From contig NZ_PEBD01000010.1 of the NCBI RefSeq assembly GCF_002735905.1, forward strand, positions 496,001 through 560,000: a DNA stretch of 64,000 nucleotides, read 5' to 3'. The stretch is from Williamsia muralis. GTDB taxonomy: Bacteria; Actinomycetota; Actinomycetes; Mycobacteriales; Mycobacteriaceae. Below, in pieces: positions 63,063 to 64,000 of this stretch (within the stretch, counting starts at the first letter, position 1; the number at the start of each line of letters is the position of its first letter). The notes under the pieces are model-generated. The model did not search any database, was not told the origin of the DNA, and worked only from the letters and a program-made list of their open reading frames with translations. The translations under genes were made by a program, and so were the position numbers.

Positions 63063-64000
63063 TCACACCTTTTCGGTCTCAGCGCGGGCGGCGGCAGTCT
63101 CGGGCGGGATGATGCTGCCGGTCTTCTCGTCCCACTCGTCGTTGACGTTGTTCGCATCCACCTTTTGCTGCTGTGCACGCCAGTACATGTAGCCGGCGAG
63201 TGCGACGAGGATGAGGAAGATGGCCACTGCGCCGGCAGCGCCACCGATGATGTCGGCGACGTAGTAGCTCAGGGCACCGACGAGGCCCGCCGACGGCAGG
63301 GTGACGATCCAGGCCACGGCCATCCGGCCGGCCACCGACCAACGGACTGTCGCGCCCTTCTTGCCGACGCCCGAACCGAGGATCGATCCGGTGGCGACCT
63401 GAGTGGTCGACAGCGCCATACCGGCGGCACTCGACGTGAGAATGATTGCTGCCGAAGACGCTTCAGCGGCCATTCCCTGGGGGGACTCGATCTCGACCAG
63501 GCCCTTACCCAGGGTGCGGATGATGCGCCAGCCACCCAGGTAGGTGCCGATGGCGATGGCGGCGGCACAGCTGAAGACGATCCAGAACGGCAGGCCGTGC
63601 TCCACGCTCGATGCGTCGAGGTGGCCGCTGGCGATCAACGCCATGGCGATCACGCCCATCGTCTTCTGGGCATCTCCGGTGCCGTGGGCGAGGGAGACCA
63701 ACGAGGCCGAAGCGATCTGGCCGGCCCGAAAGCCTTGTGCCTTCTTGTTTTCCGCCACCTTCTTGGTGAGTGCGTAAATCATCCAGGTACCCGCGGCGGC
63801 CACCACGCAGGCGATGATCGGGGCCATCAGGGCGGGGACCAGGATCTTCGACGTGATGCCGTCCCAGTTGACGCCGGAGGTGCCGATCGCGGCCATGCCC
63901 GAGCCGATCAGTCCGCCGAATAGGGCGTGCGATGAGCTGGAGGGCAGACCGAACAGCCATGTGAAGAGATTCCAGAGGATGCCGCCGATGAGACCGGCGA
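63063..64000 (-). CDS. pitA: PiT-family low-affinity inorganic phosphate transporter, 5' end outside window
   Basis: The visible 312 codons form the C-terminal part of a PiT-family phosphate permease. The frame runs open to the right edge of the window, and its first part reads GGILWNLFTWLFGLPSSSH, a PiT signature; the ATG near 63896 is therefore internal. Later motifs include ASLVSLAHGTGDAQKTMGV, the second inverted repeat typical of the family. The protein would import phosphate (with metal) using H+ or Na+ gradients. The C-terminal cytoplasmic tail is acidic. Order with the small membrane protein and DUF3349 genes matches M. tuberculosis Rv0543c-Rv0545c. Confidence 0.92.
   Translation of the reverse strand, partial: AGLIGGILWNLFTWLFGLPSSSSHALFGGLIGSGMAAIGTSGVNWDGITSKILVPALMAPIIACVVAAAGTWMIYALTKKVAENKKAQGFRAGQIASASLVSLAHGTGDAQKTMGVIAMALIASGHLDASSVEHGLPFWIVFSCAAAIAIGTYLGGWRIIRTLGKGLVEIESPQGMAAEASSAAIILTSSAAGMALSTTQVATGSILGSGVGKKGATVRWSVAGRMAVAWIVTLPSAGLVGALSYYVADIIGGAAGAVAIFLILVALAGYMYWRAQQQKVDANNVNDEWDEKTGSIIPPETAAARAETEKV

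Noticed and set aside
1-64000. CRISPR arrays, insertion sequences, tRNA or rRNA genes
   Set aside because: No regularly spaced repeats with unique spacers, transposase motifs or clover-leaf structures were recognised by eye.

Overview
The window comes from a high-GC actinobacterium of the order Mycobacteriales, most likely Gordonia or a close relative. The evidence is the strong GC bias, frequent GTG and TTG starts, apparently leaderless genes, and a gene order that follows the Mycobacterium tuberculosis backbone from hemD/hemB through hemL, the System II cytochrome c genes and menA to menE, two DUF3349 genes and pitA (the Rv0511 to Rv0545c stretch, from memory). No rRNA, tRNA, CRISPR array or insertion sequence was recognised.

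Layout. 1-4600: the cobA/hemD-type fusion gene (cut by the left edge), hemB and three small membrane-protein genes. 4609-36000: a long accessory catabolic region set between hemB and hemL. It holds an acyl-CoA oxidase-like gene under a palindromic operator; a coupled pair of a yeast-type cytosine deaminase and a 2-oxoglutarate-type oxygenase; an NCS1 permease; and a nearly contiguous minus-strand operon that would take agmatine through putrescine, 4-aminobutanal and GABA to succinate. Two PucR-family regulators bracket the agmatine/putrescine genes. Then follow an SDR/MmyB-regulator divergent pair and a polyol cluster: an FGGY kinase, an SDR, a SorC-type regulator, a zinc dehydrogenase, a five-gene ABC importer, a DhaKL-type ketose kinase and an RpiB-type isomerase. 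The polyol genes resemble the threitol/erythritol pathway described in M. smegmatis.

36185-42430: hemL, a histidine phosphatase and the cytochrome c maturation operon (TlpA-like thioredoxin, ccdA, resB, ccsB), mostly with overlapping start and stop codons. 42478-48915: an EspR-like HTH protein, a BldC-like protein, a DUF4229-like protein, a Cds1-like cysteine desulfhydrase and a two-gene LolD/FtsX-type ABC system. 48930-51184: three copies of a 51-bp palindromic repeat (a fourth lies near 35.8 kb). Two of them bracket a DUF559 nuclease-like gene, followed by a small HTH gene plus Clp-N-domain gene pair with its own operator. 51201-64000: menA, a very large SARP/AfsR-type regulator, a DrrAB-type exporter whose promoter carries three 10-bp direct repeats in phase, a split two-component system, menE, two DUF3349 genes, a small membrane protein and a PiT phosphate transporter (cut by the right edge).

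The most unusual observations are the dispersed 51-bp repeat family and its association with the DUF559 gene, the phased repeats upstream of drrAB that fit SARP spacing rules, the operator-over-promoter arrangements at the acyl-CoA oxidase and HTH/Clp-N genes, and the coupled deaminase-oxygenase pair. All functional calls rest on motif recognition by eye; no database search was possible.
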